Shown: in pieces, positions 1-7,419 of the stretch
How positions within the stretch are numbered: position 1 is the stretch's first letter
Layout: the number at the start of each line of letters is the position of its first letter
From: Methanomicrobiaceae archaeon
GTDB lineage: Archaea; Halobacteriota; Methanomicrobia; Methanomicrobiales; Methanomicrobiaceae
Direction: 5' to 3'
Length of the DNA stretch: 64,000 nt
NCBI GenBank assembly: GCA_016926855.1
Contig: JAFGNT010000018.1
Span: 186,001-250,000 of the forward strand
The notes under the pieces: generated by a model
The model's database searches: none
Told to the model about the DNA's origin: nothing
What the model saw: only the letters and a program-made list of their open reading frames with translations
Translations under genes and position numbers: made by a program

Positions 1-337
1 TTTACCGGCGATTGAATCGGTGCCAATGTCTTTAATTACCTTTCCCTCTTTTACCCAAAAGAGAATCCCGGCTGACAGTAACCGGTGATTCATCGGGTGT
101 CAGCCTGCCGTAAAACCAGACGGTAATGCCGGCTGTACACGTCGCCACCGTCACACCGATGGCGACAATCCAGACGGATGAAAAGATATCGGGGATTATC
201 AGCGAGAATATTCCGAGAATTATCAGCACAGTCCCGGGAACAGCGATGAAAAAACCGGGATTATACGCTTCAATGAGCAGCATGCAGAACCCGGCGACGA
301 CGAGCACCCATCCAATCGCCATGCCCTCCAACGCCAT
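1..337 (-). CDS. NfeD-like membrane protein, partial, apparent frameshift
   Basis: The N-terminal part has two or three hydrophobic segments (about residues 7-30 and 32-75) followed by a polar stretch, as in the small NfeD family of membrane proteins that work with stomatin/SPFH proteins. The open frame stops at base 32, after residue 101, just where the soluble OB-fold domain should begin. If one base is dropped from the T4 run at 49-52 (A4 on the coding strand), the frame continues to the window edge reading GKVIKDIGTDSIAGK, which looks like the start of the NfeD OB domain. So either the gene is broken here or the assembly has one extra base. The rest of the gene and any SPFH partner lie outside the window. 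Confidence 0.6.
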
Positions 338-521
338 ATATGGGTGTAGGAAATCGAAATATTTATGCTATTCTTCACCTGGATTCGGTTATCACACAGG
401 CGAAGTCGCTCATACCATTATCATTCTTTCGGGAACGGTACACATCGCAAACGATATTAAGAAGTCATTATAACTGTAACACTAATTAACGCGGTCAATA
501 GAACGGATCCGATAAACTGAG

Positions 522-1220
522 ATGTCCATGAGAGAAATTCCCAAAAACAAACGATATGCATTGGGATGGTATAACGAAGGAGTGACGCTCCTCGGGATCA
601 GGGAATATGAAGAGGCAACGACCTTTTTTGATAACGCCCTGAAAGCGATACCAGACCACCCCGATTTCCTGATCGGGAAGGGGGACGTACTCCTTGCCAC
701 CGGCAACTATTCCGAGGCGCATCATTTCTACCATAAGGCAATCGAGCAGGAACCGGAGAATTTCCGTGCATGGATGCGTGCGGGAGTCGCCCTTTTACGC
801 ATGGGAAAGAACGAAAAGGCGTTAGAGACGTTTGAGAAGGCGAAGGACATTTTTGAATACGACGGCGAACTCTGGCTCGGGTATGGTATTGCCCTCCTCA
901 ATGTGCATCGCACTGCCGAGGCAACGGAATCGCTCAAAAAAGCGATGCGGCTGAAACCGAACCAGCCCGCCCTCTGGTATTTCCTCTCAACACTCGAGAA
1001 AAACGACGAGGATGCGATGAAACTCCTGATCCGCGGCAACAGGATGGATCCGGGCAATATCGATATTCTCCTCGAAATGTCAAAGCGCCTTCTGCATATG
1101 GAACTTGTGGATAAGTCCGCCGAAACACTCAAGAAAGCCTACGAGATCGACTCCGAAAATATGTACATACGCCGGGCCGTCGAGCATTTCCGCAAAAAAA
1201 CCGGAAAATATCCCTTTTAA
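522..1220 (+). CDS. TPR-repeat protein
   Basis: This 232-residue protein consists almost wholly of tetratricopeptide repeats of about 34 residues; repeat-like units with the W/Y-x-x-G and A-x-x-x-Y/F-x-x-A pattern start near residues 15, 49, 83, 117 and 180. There is no signal peptide or membrane segment, so it is probably a cytoplasmic scaffold for protein-protein contacts. A TATA-like stretch at about 467-475 lies upstream. The neighbours on both sides are on the opposite strand, so it is likely transcribed alone. Its partner cannot be told from sequence. Confidence 0.75.
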   Translation: MSMREIPKNKRYALGWYNEGVTLLGIREYEEATTFFDNALKAIPDHPDFLIGKGDVLLATGNYSEAHHFYHKAIEQEPENFRAWMRAGVALLRMGKNEKALETFEKAKDIFEYDGELWLGYGIALLNVHRTAEATESLKKAMRLKPNQPALWYFLSTLEKNDEDAMKLLIRGNRMDPGNIDILLEMSKRLLHMELVDKSAETLKKAYEIDSENMYIRRAVEHFRKKTGKYPF

Positions 1221-1245
1221 TTCCGTTTTCCTGTCAGGGAAGAGT

Positions 1246-2106
1246 CTATTCGACGAACAGGGCAACCTTCGATCCCGGGGGTGCACCGATCGAGCGTGCA
1301 ATCGGATCGCACTTTACGGACATCAGGTATGCAACGGGTGGCAGGTCTTTCATGGTAACAAGCGATTCGTAGTTCGCCATTCCCTTGGAGATGATGATTG
1401 TTGCCCGCTCCAGCGCCTCTGCCAGATCAGCGGGCAGGAGCGCCGGATTGAGACCCAGTTCGGCTACCCCGTCCCCGGCATTCACGGTGAGCAGGTCTGC
1501 GATGCTTTTAAAACCAAAGTGGAGCGCATCGTCGAGGGTGGCGTCGTTAAGTATCGGGCCCCCCCGTACGACAAATGTAACATGAGCACCTTGATTCTTC
1601 AGGTATTCCACCACCGGCCTGTCAAAGACAATCTCGCCGCAATTGTCTGCGAGATATACGACGCGTGCGGCACGCTGTTCGATACGGGCCGTATGATCGA
1701 TCGTAAATCCCGACGCGAATTCCCGGGCGAAAAAACCTGCCAGATCATTCGTCACATGATGCTTCGCGGACCCGTAATCAAGGGTGTTGGCAATGACTGC
1801 ACCGAGGCATAGATCATGGAACGTCTTCAGAGAGGGTGCGACACGTCTCATTACTGCGAGAGCATCATCGTTGTTTGCCCGTTTCAGCCGGGCATACGGA
1901 TCGGCGGAGCCGATAAGCCTGCAGGCAAGCCGGTGTATGCGGCTAGCGATGACGGGTGAAGGGCATTCCTCCCGCTGGAGGGTCCGGAGAAGAGCCTCGC
2001 ATGCCAGAACAGTCGATTCAATATGCGAATCATTCTGTGAGGCAAGCCGGCATTCGTACTCCACACGCGTGATGAGGCATGTGAAACATTCATCTGAAAA
2101 AAGCAT
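1246..2106 (-). CDS. DUF89/ARMT1-family metal-dependent phosphatase-like protein
   Basis: The protein starts with the short Cys-containing head common in the archaeal branch (ECFTCL) and carries two hallmark DUF89 motifs: DNCGE at about residue 152, where Asp and Asn bind metal and phosphate, and KGMANYESL at about residue 240. At 286 residues it has the usual archaeal length. DUF89 proteins are metal-dependent phosphatases proposed to remove damaged sugar-phosphate metabolites; the substrate of this archaeal branch is not known to me. It is convergent with the TPR gene, and its start is about 40 bases from the 3' end of tRNA-Pro, which lies upstream on the same strand. Confidence 0.85.
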   Translation of the reverse strand: MLFSDECFTCLITRVEYECRLASQNDSHIESTVLACEALLRTLQREECPSPVIASRIHRLACRLIGSADPYARLKRANNDDALAVMRRVAPSLKTFHDLCLGAVIANTLDYGSAKHHVTNDLAGFFAREFASGFTIDHTARIEQRAARVVYLADNCGEIVFDRPVVEYLKNQGAHVTFVVRGGPILNDATLDDALHFGFKSIADLLTVNAGDGVAELGLNPALLPADLAEALERATIIISKGMANYESLVTMKDLPPVAYLMSVKCDPIARSIGAPPGSKVALFVE

Positions 2107-2144
2107 ACATATACTCCGGAGTGTTCCCTGAACGAAGAATAAAA

Positions 2145-2219
2145 TGGGGTCACTGCGATTCGAACGCAGGTCAGAAGACCCCCAGTCTCCTAGGATGGTC
2201 CAGGCTACCCTATGACCCC
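2145..2219 (-). tRNA. tRNA-Pro (GGG)
   Basis: On the minus strand the acceptor arm GGGGTCA pairs with TGACCCC. The anticodon arm is GGAGA/TCTTC around the seven-base loop CTGGGGG, giving anticodon GGG. The T arm is CTGCG/CGCAG with loop TTCGAAT. The D arm carries the typical AGCCTGG sequence of archaeal tRNA-Pro. The discriminator is A at 2145 and no CCA is encoded, so it would be added by the CCA-adding enzyme at 20663-22039. No intron is visible. Confidence 0.93.
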
Positions 2220-2247
2220 GCTCTATAAAATTTGTGCAGATCCCATA

Positions 2248-2472
2248 TTAATCTGCCTTTTCTCTCTCCTCCGTCCAGAGAGTTTTTTTCCGCTGTCCAT
2301 CCACACTGCGCACAAGCGCTTCGATATCGTCGCTCGTCATCCGCATCTGCCCCGAGAGTTTGTCCACATCATCAAGCAGCCCGTTAATCGTACGGTAGTT
2401 GATGAAAACAAGATAGAGGAGGAATACAATAACAACACCGAATAGTACTATGAGACCTTCCGGCCCGAACAT
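2248..2472 (-). CDS. Small membrane protein with coiled-coil tail (copy 2)
   Basis: This 74-residue protein has one N-terminal membrane segment (about residues 6-26) followed by a heptad-like polar helix. It is clearly paralogous to the gene just upstream at 2497-2694: both share a (L/I)VLFGVV-V-FLL core, then a hydrophobic-heptad region with a SGQMRMT or GGRMQVT motif and an acidic S/T-x-x-I-E-A-L motif. It follows that gene by 24 bases on the same strand, downstream of the MinD-like ATPase, so the three are probably one operon. No family name is recognised. A role as membrane partner of the ATPase is inference from position only. Confidence 0.6.
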   Translation of the reverse strand: MFGPEGLIVLFGVVIVFLLYLVFINYRTINGLLDDVDKLSGQMRMTSDDIEALVRSVDGQRKKTLWTEEREKAD

Positions 2473-2496
2473 AACGAGGTGCCTCCCGTAAAAATA

Positions 2497-2694
2497 TTAG
2501 ATTTTTAGTTTTTTGAATGCCTCGACATTTTTGGACAGAGCTTCGATTTCGCTTGTCGTCACCTGCATCCGCCCGCCCAGGTGCTCGACTTCTACCAGCA
2601 GCTGCTGGATACGCCGCTGCATCAGGTATACCAGAAAAAGGAGGAACACATTGACGACGCCGAAGAGGACAAGCAAAAGACTTCCATCAATCAT
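2497..2694 (-). CDS. Small membrane protein with coiled-coil tail (copy 1)
   Basis: A 65-residue protein with a single N-terminal membrane helix (about residues 4-25) and a short coiled-coil-like tail. Its ATG overlaps the TGA of the MinD-like gene by four bases (ATGA), which indicates translational coupling. The tail keeps the same pattern as the next gene downstream (GGRMQVTTSEIEALSKN here), so the two arose by tandem duplication. Orientation predicts an outside N-terminus and a cytoplasmic coiled coil, or the reverse; sequence alone does not decide. Function unknown. Confidence 0.65.
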   Translation of the reverse strand: MIDGSLLLVLFGVVNVFLLFLVYLMQRRIQQLLVEVEHLGGRMQVTTSEIEALSKNVEAFKKLKI

Positions 2695-3482
2695 GCCTTC
2701 CCTCGAAACAGCGTTCGTGCAAGCCGATCGAGGAAACCTTCAGTCGAGGCGTTTGCAGAACCCGTGTCGGCGTATTGTTCTCCTGCAAGATCCGCAGCGA
2801 TGCGTCTGAACCCTTTTGATGCTTCAGATTCAGGGAATTTGACCACAATCGGAGTCTTATGTGCAGAGGAGCGGCGTACGTTTGCATCTTCAGGAATCAC
2901 CCCGATGACCTTCACCCCGAGTACCTTCTCCATTTTCTCCCTGCTTACATCACTGTTCTCCATCGTCGCACGGTTGAGAATCGCACCCGATACATGCCCC
3001 CCAACAAGTTCGGTGAGTATCTTCGTCTTTAATGCATCGACAATGGACGAGAGTTCGGGATTGACGACAAGAATTACTTCATCTGCAATTGCAAGGGGGA
3101 TGACACCATCGCGACTGATGCCGGCCGGTGCATCGATCAGCAGGAATTCGCACCTTCCGACGAGTTCGCGCATCACATCGCGGAGACGGTCAGGATTGGC
3201 ATTCTGAAAACCTTTCAGCGAAATCCCACTCGGCACGACCTTTACGCCGTACGGCCCTTCATAAATTGCTTCAGAAACCTGGGCCTTCCCGGCAAGTACT
3301 TCATGGAGAGTGACAGGAACATTTTCAAGCCCGAGCACAAGCCCGAGATTGGCCATCCCGACATCCGCATCCAGGATATAGGTTTCTTTTCCGTAATATG
3401 CAAGCATTGTGCCCAGATTGACGGTCGTTGTCGTCTTCCCTGTACCGCCTTTGCCTGATGCGATCGTATATGCCCTGACCAT
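2691..3482 (-). CDS. MinD/ParA-family ATPase
   Basis: A 263-residue deviant Walker ATPase: SGKGGTGKTT at residues 9-18 with the ParA/MinD signature lysine, DADVGMANLG at about residue 39 and DAPAGISRDG at about residue 117. The last 15 residues (GFLDRLARTLFRGKA) can form an amphipathic helix like the MinD membrane-targeting sequence, so the protein probably cycles between cytoplasm and membrane when it binds ATP. Archaeal MinD homologues take part in placing structures in the cell rather than in a classical MinCDE ring. It heads a three-gene operon with two small membrane proteins and follows a roadblock-like gene on the same strand. Confidence 0.87.
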   Translation of the reverse strand: MVRAYTIASGKGGTGKTTTTVNLGTMLAYYGKETYILDADVGMANLGLVLGLENVPVTLHEVLAGKAQVSEAIYEGPYGVKVVPSGISLKGFQNANPDRLRDVMRELVGRCEFLLIDAPAGISRDGVIPLAIADEVILVVNPELSSIVDALKTKILTELVGGHVSGAILNRATMENSDVSREKMEKVLGVKVIGVIPEDANVRRSSAHKTPIVVKFPESEASKGFRRIAADLAGEQYADTGSANASTEGFLDRLARTLFRGKA

Positions 3483-3520
3483 AAAAAATCCTCGCTGTAT
3501 TGTTCTGATGGATCTGTTTC

Positions 3521-3540
3521 ACTTATATCTATATAAAAGT
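3521..3540 (-). promoter_or_regulatory. TATA region of the MinD-like operon
   Basis: On the minus strand this A/T-rich element contains TTTATATAG, about 50 bases before the ATG at 3482. That spacing allows a transcription start near 3505-3510 and a short leader. It separates the MinD operon from the roadblock-like gene upstream, so the MinD genes can be transcribed on their own. Confidence 0.5.
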
Positions 3541-3557
3541 TCCCTTAATGGATAACA

Positions 3558-3574
3558 ATAGTGATAATCACTAT
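3558..3574. promoter_or_regulatory. Perfect 17-base palindrome upstream of the MinD-like operon
   Basis: ATAGTGAT-A-ATCACTAT is a perfect eight-base inverted repeat with a one-base centre. It lies about 20 bases upstream of the MinD TATA region and a few bases beyond the stop codon of the preceding gene. It could be an operator for a dimeric regulator of the MinD operon, or a short hairpin at the end of the upstream message. No U run follows it, which makes the terminator reading weaker. Confidence 0.45.
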
Positions 3575-3577
3575 GGT

Positions 3578-4135
3578 TTAAAGCCACCGTGCCATAATGG
3601 CACGGAGATCCTCTTCGAGAGGTATAAGCCACGCATCAGGCATGGCCCCGGTTCCGTGAATGATGCCGATGACAGACTCGCCGCGGTATTCCATGCCAAG
3701 GAGCCTGATACTCGTATCGTCCGGGGTGATACCGCGGTTATACTGGTCACTGAAACGGGCGGAATCCTCTTCCGAGGATTCGAGCGAGGACGCGATGGAA
3801 AGCCCGTCCGCCGCGGCAAGCGTAACCGATAAAAAGCCATATTTTTCGCATACGCGGAGAAGGCCGTCATGGATACCCGTGCTTCCCGTGTGAATATCCG
3901 TCTCACGGGGAAGGCGTGGTTCAGCGATCCGGGGCTCCGCTCCCGCTAAATTATCGTATTCGGTTGAGGGAGTGCCCGCCCCCCTTTCAGGAACCCGGGG
4001 CGAGGGAATGGTTTCGGGATGGCGGCGTTCCGTTTCCAGCAACCGGTAGAACCTGAAGAGGAACCACCCTAACACAACCTGTATGATAAACAGGATGAAG
4101 ACGATGATAAGCAGCAATAATTCGAAATCGGTCAT
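3578..4135 (-). CDS. Membrane-anchored roadblock/LC7-like protein
   Basis: The 185-residue protein has one N-terminal membrane helix (about residues 4-27), a polar linker of some 55 residues rich in Pro, Arg and Glu, and a C-terminal domain (about 88-185) patterned like roadblock/LC7: a strand ending in ADGLSIASSLE, a helix rich in Glu and Ser, and two more strands. Roadblock domains dimerise and usually partner small GTPases; none is encoded in the window. It starts six bases after the two-repeat protein at 4142-5179 ends, so the two share an operon. The family assignment is by pattern and is moderate. Confidence 0.6.
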   Translation of the reverse strand: MTDFELLLLIIVFILFIIQVVLGWFLFRFYRLLETERRHPETIPSPRVPERGAGTPSTEYDNLAGAEPRIAEPRLPRETDIHTGSTGIHDGLLRVCEKYGFLSVTLAAADGLSIASSLESSEEDSARFSDQYNRGITPDDTSIRLLGMEYRGESVIGIIHGTGAMPDAWLIPLEEDLRAIMARWL

Positions 4136-4141
4136 AAGATA

Positions 4142-5179
4142 TCACTCTTTGTCATTGTCGTCAGTTTCTTTTTCTTCCGGTGCCCCTTCCTCGTCGGTCA
4201 TCTCCCGCTCTTCCCTTTCAAGAAGATAATCGAGCTGGAGCCGATTGAGAATATCTTTAAAGCTTTCCCTGGATTGCTCGGCCATCGAATCGAGATCCAT
4301 GCTCTCGATGGCACGCATTTGTTCATCGAAATCCTCGGTCAGTTCTTCGTTGGTGGGGGCCGTCGGTTCCGCGGACTTCAGAGGGCGCTCCGCTACTTTC
4401 TGCGGTCTGACGGCTGCGAGTGACGGGCTCGTCGCCACACTGACCCGGTAGTCCCTGTTAAACTCAAGAGTGAGCTGCATCTGCGCCGATGTGAGAGTGT
4501 AGAGCTCGGCATTTACCGTACCATCCACGAGGGGCTGTAGTTCCTGCAGTGCATCGCTTCCGCGAGCAGGCGGGAAATCAGCAATCATGCAAATCCCCTC
4601 CTCAAAGACGATTGTGCCTTTCCGATCCGCAAACGCGAGGTTACAGTACCCCGAGAACCGCATTTCACGCAGATCGTCGATAAGCTTGGAAAAACTCACA
4701 TTTTTTTTCAGAGAATGAAATGTTCCCCGGGGCATCTGAAGCGGGGCGACGGGGGCCGCAGGACGTGCCTTTGGGGCCATAGACAAAACACGTGAGCTAT
4801 TCGGCATTCCCGTTCCCGATGCTGGCCGCGATGCAGGGCTTGGCCCGGAAATATCGGGACCCGAAGCGGCACCGCCCTCGACCCTGAACTTTTTATTGAA
4901 TTCGATACTGAGATCAATCTGTGCCCGGTTAAGATTGTAGAGTTCGGCATTGATCTCCTCGTTCCCACTCTTTTTCAGGGAATCATACCCTTCGGTACCA
5001 GCCAGGGGCCGGACATCCGCAAGGATGCAGACACCACGGTCGAAGACCAGAGACACAGGTGCTTCATGCAGTTGAATACTGCAATGTCCACTAAACCCGG
5101 TACTTCGCAATTCACTGAGGAGAGAAGAGAGATTCATGCCTTTTTTAAGGGAATGGAACGTCCCCCGGGGCAGCTGCAT
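4142..5179 (-). CDS. Protein with two DUF2226/DUF4388-like repeats
   Basis: The 345-residue protein holds two copies of one domain, at about residues 1-100 and 150-250. Each begins with LPRGTFHSLKKG or MPRGTFHSLKKN and contains a G(F/Y)(S/C)G(H/Y)C(S/N) core, a VF(D/E)(R/E)G(V/I)C(I/M)(L/I)AD segment and an INAELY-LN or VNAELY-LT segment. This resembles archaeal DUF2226 or the PATAN/DUF4388 domains of signalling proteins. The copies are joined by a Pro/Ala/Ser linker, and the C-terminus is acidic and probably disordered (ending in DNDKE). It heads an operon with the roadblock-like membrane protein and diverges from the soluble roadblock and response regulator genes. Confidence 0.6.
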   Translation of the reverse strand: MQLPRGTFHSLKKGMNLSSLLSELRSTGFSGHCSIQLHEAPVSLVFDRGVCILADVRPLAGTEGYDSLKKSGNEEINAELYNLNRAQIDLSIEFNKKFRVEGGAASGPDISGPSPASRPASGTGMPNSSRVLSMAPKARPAAPVAPLQMPRGTFHSLKKNVSFSKLIDDLREMRFSGYCNLAFADRKGTIVFEEGICMIADFPPARGSDALQELQPLVDGTVNAELYTLTSAQMQLTLEFNRDYRVSVATSPSLAAVRPQKVAERPLKSAEPTAPTNEELTEDFDEQMRAIESMDLDSMAEQSRESFKDILNRLQLDYLLEREEREMTDEEGAPEEKETDDNDKE

Positions 5180-5335
5180 TGTAATTACATTGTGCTGTCC
5201 GGAAATTTAAAAGGTTTTGCTCGGAAAAATACGGATACAACCGGATCAGAAGAAAGCGCATCAGGGGAAAAACAGTACAAATTTATATCTTACATGGAAA
5301 ATTAACATATCCAGTGCTTAAACACTGAGGTATTA

Positions 5336-5716
5336 ATGCTGATGACGGAAAAACGCCCACTTAAAGATAAAATTCAGGGTTTTGTCGATGAAATAATGGC
5401 ACTCGAAGGCGTTGAAGCCTGTGCTCTTGTCTCACGTGACGGGCTCATCATGGGAAAATGCTTTGAACAGCACGTTCCCGCATCCACCTTTGCAGCAATG
5501 AGTGCTACGATGCTTGCATCTTCGGAAGCATCGGCCAGTATTGTTCACGTCAAACCACCTCGCATTGTTCTCGCGGAGGCGGACGACGCGAGCATCCTCG
5601 TAATAGGTGCAGGATCGGGAACACTCATCACTAGCCTTTTAAATGTATCAGCAGATATTATATCAGTGAAGGAACAGTTGACAGAAATAGCACGTAGGAT
5701 CGGAGAGGAAGTGTGA
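5336..5716 (+). CDS. Roadblock/LC7 domain protein
   Basis: A 126-residue single-domain protein with the roadblock/LC7 pattern: an N-terminal helix (KDKIQGFVDEIM), the VEACALVSRDGLIMG strand pair, a helix from about residue 50 with small residues (AAMSATMLASSEASAS), and a strand-helix end (LITSLLNVSADIISVKEQL). Roadblock proteins form homodimers that bind regulatory GTPases or scaffold signalling complexes. A TATA box lies at about 5280-5290. The stop overlaps the ATG of the response regulator (TGATG), so the two are translationally coupled and probably work together. Starts at 5336 and 5342 are both possible. Confidence 0.85.
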   Translation: MLMTEKRPLKDKIQGFVDEIMALEGVEACALVSRDGLIMGKCFEQHVPASTFAAMSATMLASSEASASIVHVKPPRIVLAEADDASILVIGAGSGTLITSLLNVSADIISVKEQLTEIARRIGEEV

Positions 5717-6339
5717 TGTATACCATTCTGGTCGTTGACGATAGCCCCATGATAGTGGATGTGTTCGTTGCAATGCTTGAGCGGGGAGGTTACCGCCCTA
5801 TTGCAGCATACAGTGGAGACGAGTGCCTCGAAGTGCTTAAAGACGTTCGCCCCGATCTCATCCTGCTCGATATCATGATGGAGCCCATGGACGGTTGGGA
5901 GACGCTTGAGCATGTCAAGTCGAACCCCGAAACGAAAGACATCCCCGTAATGATGCTCACTGCAAAGCAGCTCACGCCCGATGAGGCGCAGGAGTACGGA
6001 GTCTATATCGAGGACTATATCATGAAGCCGACCACCCACCGTCAGCTCTATGAAGCGATCGAGTACGTCCTCAAGAGGCAGGAAAATATCAACAGGGAAG
6101 TAGAGTCTGCAAAAGGAGCAGGAGCGGATCAGGGTCTGATCGATGAATTCGAGCGACTGAGCAAGAGCGTCGACGTATCAAAACGCCTGTTAAAGATCCT
6201 CGAAGCCACATACAATATTCATGACGACAAGGTCAAGGTCGGGGAAAATATCACCCATGCAATAAAGAGCATGGCTCTGTCGATCAAGTTCCAGGAAGAA
6301 CGGCTTGAACAGCTTCGAAACGGGTTTAATTCAAATTAA
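5716..6339 (+). CDS. Response regulator (REC domain) with helical C-terminus
   Basis: Residues 1-120 form a receiver domain: acidic pair DD near residue 8, the phospho-acceptor Asp in LILLDIMMEPMDG at about residue 52, Thr in MMLTAKQ at about residue 83 and Lys in YIMKP at about residue 104. The remaining 85 residues are helical and charged, with no DNA-binding motif, so the output is probably protein contact. The ATG at 5716 overlaps the stop of the roadblock gene; a GTG one codon upstream is also open but less likely. No histidine kinase is nearby. Confidence 0.88.
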   Translation: MYTILVVDDSPMIVDVFVAMLERGGYRPIAAYSGDECLEVLKDVRPDLILLDIMMEPMDGWETLEHVKSNPETKDIPVMMLTAKQLTPDEAQEYGVYIEDYIMKPTTHRQLYEAIEYVLKRQENINREVESAKGAGADQGLIDEFERLSKSVDVSKRLLKILEATYNIHDDKVKVGENITHAIKSMALSIKFQEERLEQLRNGFNSN

Positions 6340-6388
6340 ACATTTTTAGGGGGTGTTCCCCGGACATGCGTCGGACGGTTCCTGCACA

Positions 6389-6808
6389 TTACCCCTCCTC
6401 CTTTCCGATATAGACAATCGCAGCTGTGAAAATTACAATTGCTGCAAGCGTCAGGATAATTTCCGCGCTCTCCGTGATGTCGATCCCATATATCAGCACT
6501 TTACGGATCATCGCCGTCAGCCCGGCAATCAAAATCGGCTTCACCTGCACGCGGTTGGTCCGGAAGTATGCCGTGACCGTTTCGAGTATCTCGATAATGA
6601 TAATCGTTACGAGAAGCGAGTGCAGCACCTGGAGAATCCCGGCCGACACCGATATGGCAGTGAGTGCGTTTGATAATTGGATGAAAACGTCATAAAATGA
6701 CAAAAACGCAAGTATTGTTAAATTAATGGCAACAATAAGATAAATAATCACCGTAACCGAAGAGATGGCGCGAACGAGCGTTTTAAGGTGCGGTTCATCC
6801 GTTTTCAT
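6389..6808 (-). CDS. PsiE-like small membrane protein
   Basis: A 139-residue protein with four hydrophobic segments (about residues 17-38, 55-75, 88-105 and 115-133) in the arrangement of the phosphate-starvation-inducible PsiE family, including the conserved EILETVTAYFR-type segment after the second helix. The role of PsiE is not established. It is convergent with the response regulator and divergent from tRNA-Lys and the rpo operon. Confidence 0.7.
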   Translation of the reverse strand: MKTDEPHLKTLVRAISSVTVIIYLIVAINLTILAFLSFYDVFIQLSNALTAISVSAGILQVLHSLLVTIIIIEILETVTAYFRTNRVQVKPILIAGLTAMIRKVLIYGIDITESAEIILTLAAIVIFTAAIVYIGKEEG

Positions 6809-7002
6809 TGATTTCCCCCACTTTGATATGTTCCGTACCCATAGAACACCCCCACAGGTATTAAAGTGTTGATCCAGCGAGAGAATAGGGGGGGCGCGTC
6901 TACAGACAGAGTGCCCGGATTGTTCCAGGTGATGTTTTTAAGTAACAAATACTTTTAAATCTCTGGAGTGCATTGTAATAATGCTACCTAAGGTATGGAA
7001 GG

Positions 7003-7076
7003 GGGCCTGTAGCTCAGTTAGGCAGAGCGCTTGGCTTTTAACCAGGTGGTCGGGGGTTCAAATCCCTCCGGGCCCG
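7003..7076 (+). tRNA. tRNA-Lys (TTT)
   Basis: Acceptor GGGCCTG pairs with CGGGCCC (one G-T pair). The D arm is GCTC/GAGC. The anticodon arm is CTTGG/CCAGG with loop CTTTTAA, giving anticodon TTT. The T arm is GGGGG/CCCTC with loop TTCAAAT. Discriminator G at 7076, no encoded CCA, no intron. A TATA-like CTTTTAAATC at about 6951-6960 sits upstream. Confidence 0.96.
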
Positions 7077-7159
7077 TGCCAAACAGCAACGTTGTGGCGA
7101 AGTTAGTTTTTAAGCGGTGATGCATCTGAAAAGGAACTTTTTCTTCAATGGTGATGGGG

Positions 7160-7411
7160 ATGAGCACCACGTTTAATGTTTTAGACCATGTGATGGTGCC
7201 AGACCATCAAATTATGAGCGAGGAGGAAGTAGCGGTGCTGCTGTCCACCTACACGATTACCCAAGACCAACTGCCAAAAATGTATCATGACGATCCTGCG
7301 GTGAAATCAATCGGAGCAAATATGGGTGATGTTGTTAAAATTACGCGAAAAAGCCAGACGGCAGGGAAAGCCGAATCATACCGGCTGGTTGTCAAACGGC
7401 CGAAAAAATAA
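7160..7411 (+). CDS. rpoH: RNA polymerase subunit H (Rpo5)
   Basis: This is the small archaeal/eukaryotic-type subunit H (RPB5 C-terminal homologue), with the typical [10 protein letters not shown] start and the end YRLVVKRP. I place the start at the ATG of MSTTFN (7160), because GGTGATGGGG directly before it is a good ribosome-binding site; an upstream ATG at 7148 would add four residues. Length is then 83 residues, normal for the family. It is the first gene of the RNA polymerase operon. A TATA-like GTTTTTAAGC lies at about 7105-7114. Confidence 0.95.
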   Translation: MSTTFNVLDHVMVPDHQIMSEEEVAVLLSTYTITQDQLPKMYHDDPAVKSIGANMGDVVKITRKSQTAGKAESYRLVVKRPKK

Positions 7412-7419
7412 CACCCGGG

